DNA of 64,000 nucleotides from JANNBN01 sp031430595 (GCA_031430595.1 JANPBU010000002.1:1-64000); one strand, 5' to 3'; positions 17,570 through 26,284 are shown, counted from the first letter of the stretch. Notes: generated from the sequence alone by a model not told the origin. Translations and numbers: made by a program.

Positions 17570-18744
17570 CATGACCTCCCAAGAATGAGGGTTGCTGAAC
17601 CACTACGTGTGCCTAGGTTTCCGCCGGTTCCGTGGGCGAGGGCTAACTCGCAGTTCGCAACCTGCACCTCGGGGTGTGCTTCCCCCCTCAGTTGACGAAC
17701 CGCCTCGATTACTTTCGTCATTCCCCCCCGATTCCCCGGATGGTTGTTACTCAAACCGCCACCGTCGGTATTGAAGGGTAAAGAACCGCCTCGGGCCATG
17801 AGCGCACCTGACTCGACGAACCGACCGCCGCTTCCCTTTTCGCAGAAACCAAGGTCTTCGAGTGTTTCCAAAACGGTGATGGTGAAACTGTCGTAGATCG
17901 ATGCGTATTGGATGTCTTTCGGGGTAACCCGAGCTTCTGCGAATGCTGCCGGCCCCGACCACACAGCACCGGTATGGGTCAAATCGATTCGGCCATTGTT
18001 ACTGTGCTTAAGGGCTTCGCCGTGACCAAGTACGTTGACGGCACGTTCGGGTTGGGTGAGCGATCGAGCAACCTCTGGGCTCACAACGATGAGGGCGCCG
18101 CCTCCGTCAGTGACGACGCAACAGTCAAGCCGATGTAGCGGGTCGGCGACCATCGGCGAATCGAGTACTTCTTGTACGGTGACTTCGTTGCGAAGGAAGG
18201 CATTCGGATTGTGTGAGGCGTGCTGCGATGCTACGACCTTGATCATGGCCAACTGAGCCGAAGTGGTGCCGTATTCGTACATATGACGTGCCGCCGCTTG
18301 CGCGTACATGTTCGGTACGTTCGAACCCCATTGCGATTCGAACGCAGCCTCCGGGGCATCTGATGAAGCTCCACTTCTACCGGCTTGCTGGCCGCCTGTT
18401 CGAGGCTTTCCAGCGAGAGTGATCAGCGCTACATGGCATTTTCTGGCGGCGATTGCAGCTGCGGCGTGGCCTACATGGGCGAGGTATGACGAACCTCCCG
18501 TTTCGGTGGTATCGGTGTATCGAACGTTGAGCCCCCAGTAATCAGCCATCGAAATTCCACCGAAGCCGGGTGCATCACCAGCACAAAAATATGAATCGAC
18601 ATCGTTCATCGTCAGACCCGCGTCACGCAGGGCGCCAAGTGCTACGTCCGTATGGATTTGTACCAGCGTTCGATCGGGAAGGTGTCGACCGGGGTGCTCG
18701 TAGGCACCAACGATCTGACAAAGATGCTTGCTTCCAGAACTCAT
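17569..18744 (-). CDS. Thiolase-fold / lipid-transfer-protein-like enzyme (possible Ltp2-type aldolase)
   Basis: This roughly 391-residue thiolase-superfamily protein shows YFCAGDAPGFGGISMADYWG, the DTTETGGSSYLAHVGHAAAA segment where classic thiolases carry their nucleophilic cysteine (here no cysteine is seen), and the C-terminal LSNNHPGNRGGM and LALAHGTGGNLGTRSGSAT loops. Loss of the cysteine and pairing with a DUF35 gene resemble Ltp-type retro-aldolases more than beta-ketothiolases. ATG 18744 is preferred to TTG 18762. It is the first gene of the operon reaching to 14849 and is divergent from the FAH-like gene. An acyl-CoA side-chain cleavage role is inferred, not shown. Confidence 0.85.
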   Translation of the reverse strand: MSSGSKHLCQIVGAYEHPGRHLPDRTLVQIHTDVALGALRDAGLTMNDVDSYFCAGDAPGFGGISMADYWGLNVRYTDTTETGGSSYLAHVGHAAAAIAARKCHVALITLAGKPRTGGQQAGRSGASSDAPEAAFESQWGSNVPNMYAQAAARHMYEYGTTSAQLAMIKVVASQHASHNPNAFLRNEVTVQEVLDSPMVADPLHRLDCCVVTDGGGALIVVSPEVARSLTQPERAVNVLGHGEALKHSNNGRIDLTHTGAVWSGPAAFAEARVTPKDIQYASIYDSFTITVLETLEDLGFCEKGSGGRFVESGALMARGGSLPFNTDGGGLSNNHPGNRGGMTKVIEAVRQLRGEAHPEVQVANCELALAHGTGGNLGTRSGSATLILGRS

Positions 18745-18796
18745 GATCGAAACATACGTCAATGCTCTCGGCTTTTTCGATTCGGGTCTACGTGGC

Positions 18797-18820
18797 TTAG
18801 GTCAGGCGTTAGGTCAGGCG
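18797..18820. repeat. Two-copy 12-bp direct repeat in a divergent promoter region
   Basis: TTAGGTCAGGCG is present twice, head to tail (18797-18808 and 18809-18820), in the roughly 110-base gap between the divergent thiolase-like and FAH-like genes. It could be a doubled operator half-site for a shared regulator or a chance slippage duplication. No regulator gene is adjacent. Confidence 0.75.
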
Positions 18821-18856
18821 GTGGGATGGGCGGTGCCGTATGCGATAAACATCGGT

Positions 18857-19714
18857 ATGAAATTTGCAACGATCGGGTCTGCGCTCTACCTCGTGTCCGA
18901 AACAGCTGAAAAGTTGTGCACGGGCGTCAAGGTTCATGATGATGCGGCGGCCGCGTTCCAGCAATGGGATGCCACGATGGCGACAGCCGCAGGGGTCGAT
19001 GCAGCGACTGGCGTAGTGCTCGACGTAACAAGTTTTGGTCCGCCGTCGGCTCGACCTCGCCAGGTGTTTGGCGTCGGCCTGAACTACCGGGCCCATGCCG
19101 ACGAGACTGGCTCACCGTACCCCGCTGCGCCAAACGTATTTACTAAGTGGGCATCGTGTCTTACAGGTGCGTTTGGTGATATCGAACTACCGAGCGACAC
19201 GGTCGATTGGGAATGTGAATTGGTCGTCGTGATGGGCCGTCACGCCAAATTTGTTTCCGAGGCTGATGCCTGGGGCCATATCGCCGGCCTCTGCGTTGGC
19301 CAAGACATAAGCGAACGTACCGTTCAGCGAACGGCCCCGGCCAATCAGTTCTCGCCCGGAAAATCGTTTGCGACATTCGGCCCCATGGGCCCCGTATTAG
19401 TCACCATCGACGAACTTCATAACCAAGGGCTCGACCCCGACGACCTCGAACTATCAACAACAATCAACGACGAGGTTGTGCAACACAGCCGAACCAGCGA
19501 CATGATTTTTTCAGTTCCGCAAATCGTTGCCTACCTTTCGCGAATCGTGACGCTGTTGCCTGGCGATGTGATCTTTACCGGCACTCCGTCTGGTGTGGGG
19601 GTGGCGCGGTCACCACAACGATGGTTGCAGCCTGGCGAAGAACTCATCACTGAAATTGAAGGGCTTGGGCAAATGCGTAACCGTTGCGTTGTCGCGAGCC
19701 ACCAGTTCCGCTAG
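18857..19714 (+). CDS. Fumarylacetoacetate hydrolase (FAH) family protein
   Basis: This roughly 285-residue FAH-superfamily enzyme would be a C-C hydrolase, decarboxylase or isomerase acting on 2,4-dioxo acids in ring or side-chain catabolism. The C-terminal catalytic fold has metal ligands visible in DWECELVVVMG (two glutamates) and GQDISERTVQ (aspartate), followed by PGKSFATFGPMGP and PGDVIFTGTPSGVGVAR. The MKFATI start at ATG 18857 matches the family N-terminus; upstream codons would add an unlikely Gly-rich extension over the divergent promoter. It lies next to the FMO/PhyH/DUF35/thiolase operon and probably serves the same catabolic route. Confidence 0.93.
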   Translation: MKFATIGSALYLVSETAEKLCTGVKVHDDAAAAFQQWDATMATAAGVDAATGVVLDVTSFGPPSARPRQVFGVGLNYRAHADETGSPYPAAPNVFTKWASCLTGAFGDIELPSDTVDWECELVVVMGRHAKFVSEADAWGHIAGLCVGQDISERTVQRTAPANQFSPGKSFATFGPMGPVLVTIDELHNQGLDPDDLELSTTINDEVVQHSRTSDMIFSVPQIVAYLSRIVTLLPGDVIFTGTPSGVGVARSPQRWLQPGEELITEIEGLGQMRNRCVVASHQFR

Positions 19715-19724
19715 AAAGGTCGTT

Positions 19725-20372
19725 ATGTCGAACCTTGGGTCGTTAGTTCTTGCTGGAGGGACACCCTGGAATGCTCAGAGTCTCGCTTCGCTCACCCCAT
19801 CGAGGGGGGCGCTGGTGGTGCCTACCGGTGCTGCCTTCGAACACTGGGAAGAAGCCGTTGCTGCACTGGGCCGATCTTGGTTTGACGCCGGGATCGGGGT
19901 AGAGGCGTTACCTATACTGATGCGCCACGACGCTGAGTCGCTCGAAATGGCCGATCGACTGCGGGCGGCTGACCTCATTGTTCTGTTGGGTGAATCATCG
20001 CTGCATGCGCGAGCTGTCGTGGCTGAAACCCCGGTTTGGGAGGCGATACTGAGCGCCTGGCATAACGGGTCAACGTTGGTCGGCGTTGGCGGGGGAGCTG
20101 CGTTGCTGGGTGACCCCATGGTCGACCCTCGCGGTGGTGCGTTTACCCTTGGTCTTGGCGTCGTGCCCGGCGTCGCGGTACTTCCTCACGCCGACAAATG
20201 GGGCGTAGATCGCACCAAACGCACGCTCAGGATGGCCGCCGGTCGCCACTTGGTGCTCGCCCTCAACGACAATTCGTCTGCGACCTGGAGCCACAACGGG
20301 GGTTGGTCGCTTGATGGGGGAGCCGCCGTTCATGGTGAGGGCTCTCTTGCTGCGCTCACGCCGGTAGGGTAG
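19725..20372 (+). CDS. Peptidase S51/type 1 glutamine-amidotransferase-like protein lacking the serine
   Basis: This 215-residue protein resembles the cyanophycinase/peptidase E (S51) group: a GSLVLAGGTPW start, ALVVPTGAAFEHWEEAVAAL, a DLIVLLGESSLHARAVV strand, and a TLVGVGGGAALLGDPMVD turn. In active S51 enzymes the turn carries the nucleophilic serine in a GxSAG context. Here it reads GVGGGAA, so the catalytic serine seems absent and the protein may be non-enzymatic. ATG 19725 has an AAAGG ribosome site. It is 10 bases downstream of the FAH-like gene and 4 bases before the cyclophilin gene, so the three are probably one operon. Confidence 0.6.
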   Translation: MSNLGSLVLAGGTPWNAQSLASLTPSRGALVVPTGAAFEHWEEAVAALGRSWFDAGIGVEALPILMRHDAESLEMADRLRAADLIVLLGESSLHARAVVAETPVWEAILSAWHNGSTLVGVGGGAALLGDPMVDPRGGAFTLGLGVVPGVAVLPHADKWGVDRTKRTLRMAAGRHLVLALNDNSSATWSHNGGWSLDGGAAVHGEGSLAALTPVG

Positions 20373-20376
20373 ACGA

Positions 20377-20913
20377 ATGCCTACGCCCAATCCAACCGCA
20401 ACCTGTGAGACCACGCTCGGAACCTTTGAGGTCGAGCTGTTCATGAACCAAATGCCGCTTACCGCTGGAAACTTCGTCGAACTCGCCAAGAGCGGTTTCT
20501 ACAACGGTTTGCATTTCCACCGGGTCATTAACAGCTTCATGATTCAGTTCGGATGCCCACATAGCTCAGACCCAAACAGCTCGCAGGCTGGCACCGGTCA
20601 AAGCCCGAAGGGTCGAATTCGTGACGAATTTCCTGACGCATACAAGCTGTCGAACGAGCCGGGAACCCTGTCGATGGCCAACACCGGCCAGCCAAACTCT
20701 GGTGGAAGCCAGTTCTTTGTGAACACCGTTCACAACAAGAACCTCGACTGGTTCTCACCTGGGGCTTCACGACATCCAGTCTTCGGCCGAGTGATCTCGG
20801 GGATGGAAACCGTGACCGCCATCGAAAACACACCGACCAGTCGTGGTGATCGCCCAACGACACCAGTTCAGATGATCAAAGTTACCGTCAACGAAGCTGC
20901 GGCAACCGAGTAA
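20377..20913 (+). CDS. Cytoplasmic cyclophilin-type peptidyl-prolyl isomerase
   Basis: This 178-residue cyclophilin catalyses cis-trans isomerisation of X-Pro bonds. Domain landmarks include ETTLGTFEVELFMNQMPLTA, the FHRVINSFMIQFG active-site strand with the catalytic arginine, GTLSMANTGQPNSGGSQFFV, and HPVFGRVISGMETV. No signal peptide is visible, so it is cytoplasmic. It is convergent with the second, membrane-anchored cyclophilin gene. Length and motifs are normal. Confidence 0.95.
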   Translation: MPTPNPTATCETTLGTFEVELFMNQMPLTAGNFVELAKSGFYNGLHFHRVINSFMIQFGCPHSSDPNSSQAGTGQSPKGRIRDEFPDAYKLSNEPGTLSMANTGQPNSGGSQFFVNTVHNKNLDWFSPGASRHPVFGRVISGMETVTAIENTPTSRGDRPTTPVQMIKVTVNEAAATE

Positions 20914-20982
20914 CCCGGTCTGGCGCCTGCCCTGCTCACAGACTGCCTGTCGGGCGACGGAACTACGCTCAGACTCACTGGT

Positions 20983-21777
20983 CTAGTTGGTGGTTGGCGC
21001 CGAACCCTGATCGGCCACGATCTCGAGGCTTCGAACGGTTACTAGTTCGCTCGACGTTCCGCTTGCAGTCGCGAGCGAATCGATTTTCTTCACCACGTCG
21101 AGGCCTTGGGTAACGGTTCCTAAAGGCGCAAAATCTGCCGGATTCAGGGCGGCCGCATCGGTACCGCTGACGATGAAGAACTGGCTTCCGTTACCTCGAT
21201 CAGCCATCACAACCGTTCCCGGTTTGAAGGCTTGTGTTGAACTTTCAGCCGATGGAAGCGCATAGCCGGGGCCACCTTCGCCGTCGGGGGTTGGGCTTCC
21301 CGTTTGAATGATGAAGTTGCCAACTACCCTGTGGAACGGCAACCCGTTGTAGAAGTTGTACCGGGCCAGGTACACAAAGTTGTTGACCGTTTGTGGTGCG
21401 TTGGCCGTGTCGAGCAGCACCCAAATGGTTCCCATGTCAGTGCGAATTTTTGCCCGATATCGTTTGTCGGCCTCAAGACAACTCACGGCTGGCGCAGCTT
21501 GAAACACACGAACCTGGGGGCCATTACCATCAGCCGCCGGACACGGAAGTGCTACTGGAACTGCGGTTGTTGTTGCAACCGTGGGTTCCGGGATCGCAGT
21601 GGTTACTGCGGTGGCAGCCGTTACGGCAATCGTTGTTGGCAGGGGTGCTGCTGCTTCTTCTTGTGACCTATTACCCAGCAAAACGGCAATCGCCGCAAGT
21701 GCCAATACCCCGCAGGCAGCAATAATCGCCCGGCTTTTTAGACGCCCTGTGCCTGATTCGTCATCATACGTAGCCAT
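20983..21777 (-). CDS. Membrane-anchored cyclophilin-type peptidyl-prolyl isomerase
   Basis: This 264-residue protein has a short cytoplasmic N-terminus, one transmembrane helix (AIIAACGVLALAAIAVLLG), a Thr/Ala/Pro-rich extracytoplasmic linker and a cyclophilin domain (TDMGTIWVLLDTANAPQTVN, FHRVVGNFIIQTG, VVMADRGNGSQFFIV). It would assist folding of exported proteins. Three residues differ from the cytoplasmic neighbour around the hydrophobic pocket, but the catalytic FHR is kept. ATG 21777 begins MATYDDESGTG; an upstream start at 21825 lacks support. It is convergent with the cytoplasmic cyclophilin, which may reflect old duplication. Confidence 0.92.
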   Translation of the reverse strand: MATYDDESGTGRLKSRAIIAACGVLALAAIAVLLGNRSQEEAAAPLPTTIAVTAATAVTTAIPEPTVATTTAVPVALPCPAADGNGPQVRVFQAAPAVSCLEADKRYRAKIRTDMGTIWVLLDTANAPQTVNNFVYLARYNFYNGLPFHRVVGNFIIQTGSPTPDGEGGPGYALPSAESSTQAFKPGTVVMADRGNGSQFFIVSGTDAAALNPADFAPLGTVTQGLDVVKKIDSLATASGTSSELVTVRSLEIVADQGSAPTTN

Positions 21778-21935
21778 ACCAAAGAAGTTAGCCGACCTAG
21801 TTACATGACCCGGGGACCGTGCCAATTGCTCATCCTGATGCCCGGCCGCCAGTCGGAGAGTCCGTCAAATGGGAGCCAACGTCGTAGACTGTATACGGTG
21901 AGCAATTTTCACGGCAAACGCCTCACCAGTTGCCG

Positions 21936-23765
21936 ATGACTCGATCTTACGTCCATTACCGCTTGCAGTCTCTCCGTCGCCCTTCAGGGCGTAGCGGTAC
22001 TTTGGCAATGATTTTCGGGTGCGCAATGGTTGTGGCCGCAGCGCTCGCGCCAGCAGACGCAGTGATCAATCCGAGCCCGTCGACCATTTTCGATCCTTCG
22101 TCGACCACCTCCTCAACGACGAGCACGACAACGACCACGACCATTGCGGTACCTATCCCGGTTTCGATTCTCAATCCGCCAACCACCATCGTGTTGGTTG
22201 ACCCCGCCGCTCCAATTGCTCCTCCGGTTTCACTTATTGAACCGGTCCCGGTGGTCACCACTGTTGCGCCTACGACAATTTTGGGCGACATACCGGGGGT
22301 CATCGACCCGTTGGTTCCGACCACGATCGTTGAACTCGACGGTAATGGCGTACCCATTAATCGGGGGGTCTCTGACGAAGACTTCCTTGAACCGGTACCG
22401 GGGGTTGACCCGTCACTCGATCCGGCGTTGGGTGACGCGTCCTTCGACGATGCCGAACCCGAGGTGGTTCCTGAGCTGAAGGTCTACGTGCCATATGGCC
22501 CGCCTATTGCAAACGTGTCACTGAAGGCGCAACTAGCGAAACTCTCGGCGGCCCAACAAACAATTGTTGCCGAGGCGCAAGCTCGACTCGATATCAGCAA
22601 TGTCAAAATTGAACTTGCCAAAGCTTCGCTGGACGACCTCACCACACAAGGCTTCGCTAGTCGCGATCAATTGGTGCGCTTACGGTCGTTGAAAACTCAG
22701 ATTACCGGCGACATGCGGAAGCGCGCGATTCGTCAGTATACAGGTGAATCTGCCGTTTACCTGCGTCTTATTCTCGATTCAAAAGACGCTAACACTTTGC
22801 GCCGCCGCGCAGACTTTGTGTCGCAGGCTCAACGTCGTGACGCAGCAATTGTTGAGTCGTACCGTCAAGCTGTTAGTGCGCTCGAAGGTGAAGAAGTTGC
22901 GTTCGATCGAATTAGAGACCAGCGACGTTCCGAGATAGCGGTGCTTGCTGAAGAACAAAAGAAACTTGAAATTGATCTCGAAGCCGTTGCGGGTGTGCTG
23001 AAGGCCATTAAATCTCCGGCATTGAATGGCTTTGTGTTTCCTGTGCAGCTTCCGGCCAACTTCATCGATACGTACGGTGCCGATCGTATGGTTGGAACAC
23101 CTTTTTTCCACCCACATCAGGGTGTCGACATTTTTGCGCTGAATGGAACCCCGTTACGGGCCGTCAAACGGGGGATCGTCACCAAGATCGGACAGGCCCG
23201 CCTCGGTGGAAACAGACTGTGGCTAATCGACGGTGATGGTAATTACTACTACTATGCACACCTATCTAATTTCGCAGCCGGATTGTTTAACGGCAAAGTT
23301 GTAGAAGCTGGTGAGATCATCGGTTTTGTTGGCACAACAGGTAACGCGGTTGGCACCCCTGCACACTTACATTTCGAAATTCATCCCGGCGGCAAGGGTC
23401 CCATCAACCCAACCCCGATTCTCAAAGCGGTTAAAGACGCCAACGTTGAAGATTTCCTTCTCGCAATGCAACCGGTGTTTCCTGGTGGGTCACCGACGAC
23501 AGTGCCGGGTACACCCCCGGCAACGTTGCCTGGAGGTGCTCTCGCCCCAACAGTTCCGAGCCAATCAATTGCGCCAAACCTCGATGCCAAGGGCTCGATC
23601 GTCGTCGTGCCAACTTCCGCGGTGATTCGTAAAAGCACCCCAGTTTCGAGGGTTGCCCCGAACGTGACTTCCCCGGTACTTCCCCAACCTTCGGTGACGG
23701 CACCCCCAGACGTCCCGACAACTCTGCCGCCACCTGTTGCGCAAGCTGTTAAAAAGAAACCCTGA
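21936..23765 (+). CDS. Secreted M23 (LytM) peptidase with coiled coil
   Basis: This is a roughly 609-residue murein endopeptidase or amidase activator. A signal/anchor helix (LAMIFGCAMVVAAALAPADA) is followed by a long Thr/Pro/Val-rich region, a coiled coil at about residues 190-345 (AKLSAAQQTIVAEAQARLDI, then charged heptads), the M23 domain and a Pro-rich tail. The LytM metal site is complete: H394 and D398 in HQGVD, and H477/H479 in HLHFE. The accessory H442 in YYAHL is present. This coiled-coil plus LytM layout is that of EnvC/RipA-like division hydrolase factors. The start used is ATG 21936; TTG 21930 is two codons upstream. Confidence 0.92.
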   Translation: MTRSYVHYRLQSLRRPSGRSGTLAMIFGCAMVVAAALAPADAVINPSPSTIFDPSSTTSSTTSTTTTTTIAVPIPVSILNPPTTIVLVDPAAPIAPPVSLIEPVPVVTTVAPTTILGDIPGVIDPLVPTTIVELDGNGVPINRGVSDEDFLEPVPGVDPSLDPALGDASFDDAEPEVVPELKVYVPYGPPIANVSLKAQLAKLSAAQQTIVAEAQARLDISNVKIELAKASLDDLTTQGFASRDQLVRLRSLKTQITGDMRKRAIRQYTGESAVYLRLILDSKDANTLRRRADFVSQAQRRDAAIVESYRQAVSALEGEEVAFDRIRDQRRSEIAVLAEEQKKLEIDLEAVAGVLKAIKSPALNGFVFPVQLPANFIDTYGADRMVGTPFFHPHQGVDIFALNGTPLRAVKRGIVTKIGQARLGGNRLWLIDGDGNYYYYAHLSNFAAGLFNGKVVEAGEIIGFVGTTGNAVGTPAHLHFEIHPGGKGPINPTPILKAVKDANVEDFLLAMQPVFPGGSPTTVPGTPPATLPGGALAPTVPSQSIAPNLDAKGSIVVVPTSAVIRKSTPVSRVAPNVTSPVLPQPSVTAPPDVPTTLPPPVAQAVKKKP

Positions 23766-23811
23766 ATTGCGGTTCGGGTTGCTTGCGTCCGGTTGGTAGC
23801 GTCTACGGCTC

Positions 23812-25080
23812 GTGGCTCTCTTTATCCAAAAGTTTGGCGGTTCGTCCGTCTCAGATCCTGAGCGTATTCGTGCAGTAGCTGATCATGTTGCCCGTACGGT
23901 CAAGCATGGGCACCAGGTTGTGGTCGTGGTTTCGGCAATGGGCAAAACCACCGACGACCTCATTCGTTTGGCCAACGCGGTGTTGACCAGTGAGGCTGGT
24001 CCGGTTGAAAAAGCCGTCAAAAAAGGCGATGTTCCGATTAAGGGCGACTCGCGTGAAATGGATATGTTGCTCTCAACCGGTGAGCGAGTGTCGGCAGCCC
24101 TCGTAGCGATGGCGATCGACGACCTCGGGGTTCCGGCGGCAAGCTTTACGGGTAGCCAGGTTGGTATTGTCACCGACACCTCGCATGGTCGAGCCAAGAT
24201 CCTTGAGGTGCGAGGTGATCGCCTCCGCGAGGCATTGGCCGCCGGGATTGTTCCTGTTGTGGCTGGTTTTCAGGGTGTTTCGACCGATCGTGACGTAACG
24301 ACCCTTGGCCGAGGTGGGTCGGATACGACTGCGGTTGCTGTCGGTGTCGCATTGGGTGCCGATTCTTGTGAGATCTATACCGACGTAACCGGTGTGTTTA
24401 CGGCCGACCCCCGCGTGGCCCCGAAAGCTCATCGGCTCAAGCAGGTCAGTTTCGAAGAAATGTTGGAAATGGCCGGCTCTGGCTCGGGTGTCGTCGCCCT
24501 TCGAGCCGTGGAATACGCCAGTCGGCACAATATGGCGCTTCACGTGAGGTCAAGCTTCACGTGGGAGCCAGGCACGATCATCATCGAGGAGGATTCGTCA
24601 ATGGAACAAGCCGTCGTCTCAGGTATCACCCACGACACATCAGAAGCGAAAGTGACCGTGAAGGCCACCCCCGACCGCCCCGGTGTTGCCGCTCAACTCT
24701 TTCGATCGCTCGCCGAACGCCGGGTGAATGTCGACATGATCGTTCAAAACACTGGCTCGGCCGAAAGTACTGACATCAGCTTCACCGTGCCAAAGTCTGA
24801 CCTTCCGGCTGCGCTTGAGGTGTGTAATGCCACGGCCGAATCACTCGGTGCCGGCCCGGTTGAGGCCGATACCAACGTGGCACGGGTGTCGATTGTCGGT
24901 GCCGGTATGCGAACGAATCCGGGGGTTTCAGCGACCATGTTCGAAACTCTGGCTGCCGCTGGTGTCAATATTTTGATGATCTCGACGTCAACAATCCGTC
25001 TGTCTTGTGTCATCAAGGCAGACCAGGTCGAAACGGCTGTGGTTGCGCTGCATACTGCGTTTGAGCTCGACGTCGACTAA
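23812..25080 (+). CDS. lysC: Aspartate kinase
   Basis: This 422-residue aspartokinase phosphorylates aspartate in the first step of lysine, threonine, methionine and diaminopimelate synthesis. The kinase part has KFGGSSVSDPERI, STGERVSAALVAMAI, and TTLGRGGSDTTAVAVGVALG. Two ACT domains follow (VTVKATPDRPGVAAQLFRSL and VSIVGAGMRTNPGVSATMFE), which bind lysine/threonine for feedback control. The start is GTG at 23812. An internal ATG at 24601 with a strong ribosome site should also yield a separate beta subunit. asd follows 160 bases later, the usual actinobacterial arrangement. Confidence 0.97.
   Translation: MALFIQKFGGSSVSDPERIRAVADHVARTVKHGHQVVVVVSAMGKTTDDLIRLANAVLTSEAGPVEKAVKKGDVPIKGDSREMDMLLSTGERVSAALVAMAIDDLGVPAASFTGSQVGIVTDTSHGRAKILEVRGDRLREALAAGIVPVVAGFQGVSTDRDVTTLGRGGSDTTAVAVGVALGADSCEIYTDVTGVFTADPRVAPKAHRLKQVSFEEMLEMAGSGSGVVALRAVEYASRHNMALHVRSSFTWEPGTIIIEEDSSMEQAVVSGITHDTSEAKVTVKATPDRPGVAAQLFRSLAERRVNVDMIVQNTGSAESTDISFTVPKSDLPAALEVCNATAESLGAGPVEADTNVARVSIVGAGMRTNPGVSATMFETLAAAGVNILMISTSTIRLSCVIKADQVETAVVALHTAFELDVD
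24586..24603 (+). promoter_or_regulatory. Internal ribosome binding site and start for the LysC beta subunit
   Basis: GAGGAGG at 24586-24592 lies eight bases before the in-frame ATG at 24601 inside lysC. Translation from there would give a 159-residue protein made of the two ACT domains. Class II-like aspartokinases in Corynebacterium and Bacillus are alpha2beta2 enzymes whose beta subunit arises from exactly such an internal start, so the site is probably functional. Confidence 0.78.
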
Positions 25081-25113
25081 CTCGGTCTGAGCGCTCGCAG
25101 CGATACTGCGCGG

Positions 25114-25140
25114 AGTTAGTCCCTTGTTAAGGGACTAACT
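25114..25140. promoter_or_regulatory. Perfect 12-bp inverted repeat between lysC and asd
   Basis: Arms 25114-25125 (AGTTAGTCCCTT) and 25129-25140 are perfectly complementary around a 3-base GTT loop. No T-run follows on the plus strand, so it is not a standard intrinsic terminator. It could be a transcript-stabilising hairpin, a pause site, or a protein-binding palindrome that sets the relative expression of asd. Confidence 0.7.
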
Positions 25141-25240
25141 GCACACAGTAAATAAGGTCCGGGTGACGGGGTGTGCGTGAAAGACTGTGTGTTCTTGATT
25201 TGACCGTCCGGTCGGAATCGTTTTTGAGCAGGAGTCGCAA

Positions 25241-26284
25241 GTGCGTATCGCAATCGTCGGGGCAACGGGCATGGTCGGTGAGGCCATGCGTGACATCCTC
25301 ATTGACCGCAAGTTCGAGTTCGACGACGTCCGGTTTTTCGCCTCGTCACGTTCGGCCGGGCGTATCGTGCGCTTCGGCGACCGAGACGTAACCATTGAAG
25401 ATGCTGAAACTGCCGACCCGTCCGGAATCGACATTGCGCTTTTCTCGGCTGGTGCGTCAACATCGAAGGTACTCGCTCCCAAGTTTGCTGCCGCAGGTGC
25501 AGTGATTGTTGACAATTCGAGTGCGTTTCGTATGGACCCGCTTGTTCCTCTGGTGGTGAGCGAGGTAAACCCTCACGCAATTGCGAACCGTCCGAAGGGC
25601 ATTATTGCGAATCCGAATTGCACCACGATGGCAGCTATGCCGGTGCTCAAGCCCCTTCATGTTGAGGCTGGTTTGACGAAGCTCATCGCAGCGACGTATC
25701 AGGCGGTGTCTGGCGGCGGCGTATCGGGTGTTTCGGAACTTGAAACTCAGGTTCGTAAAGTTGCTGACGAATCGGCCAAGCTCGCGTTTGGTGGCACGGC
25801 TGTTGAGATTCCGGCGCCGCAAAAGTTTGTGCAGCCAATTGCGTTCAACGTGCTTCCCTATGCCGGTGCTTATGCCGAAGACACTTCTGATGGCGATGAG
25901 GGTTACACCGACGAAGAGCTGAAGCTGAAGAACGAAAGCCGTAAGATTCTTGAGATCCCTGATCTTAAGGTTGCTGGAACGTGTGTGCGTGTCCCGGTGT
26001 ACACCGGCCATTCGCTAAGTATGCATATCGAATTTGACCGCCCGCTTTCTGTTGAACGGGCCAAGGAACTTTTGGCTTCGGCACCCGGGGTTCAGCTTGA
26101 CGACATTCCTACACCGTTGAAGGCTGCCGGAAATGACGCATGTTACGTGGGTCGTATTCGTAAAGACCCGACTTCGGAAAACGGGTTGGTGCTTTTTGTG
26201 TCGAACGACAACCTTCGTAAGGGCGCTGCGCTCAACGCAGTTCAGATCGCTGAGTTGGTCGCTGCGGAACTGCGCGCTCGATAA
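25241..26284 (+). CDS. asd: Aspartate-semialdehyde dehydrogenase
   Basis: This 347-residue NADPH-dependent enzyme converts aspartyl phosphate to aspartate semialdehyde. Landmarks are the nucleotide-binding IVGATGMVGEAM, the FFASSRSAGR loop, the catalytic cysteine in IANPNCTTMAAM, the AVSGGGVSGVSELE loop and CVRVPVYTGHSLSMHIEF with the substrate-binding histidine. The GTG start at 25241 is preceded by an AGGAG ribosome site. It lies directly downstream of lysC and probably shares its transcript. Length and motifs are normal. Confidence 0.97.
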   Translation: MRIAIVGATGMVGEAMRDILIDRKFEFDDVRFFASSRSAGRIVRFGDRDVTIEDAETADPSGIDIALFSAGASTSKVLAPKFAAAGAVIVDNSSAFRMDPLVPLVVSEVNPHAIANRPKGIIANPNCTTMAAMPVLKPLHVEAGLTKLIAATYQAVSGGGVSGVSELETQVRKVADESAKLAFGGTAVEIPAPQKFVQPIAFNVLPYAGAYAEDTSDGDEGYTDEELKLKNESRKILEIPDLKVAGTCVRVPVYTGHSLSMHIEFDRPLSVERAKELLASAPGVQLDDIPTPLKAAGNDACYVGRIRKDPTSENGLVLFVSNDNLRKGAALNAVQIAELVAAELRAR

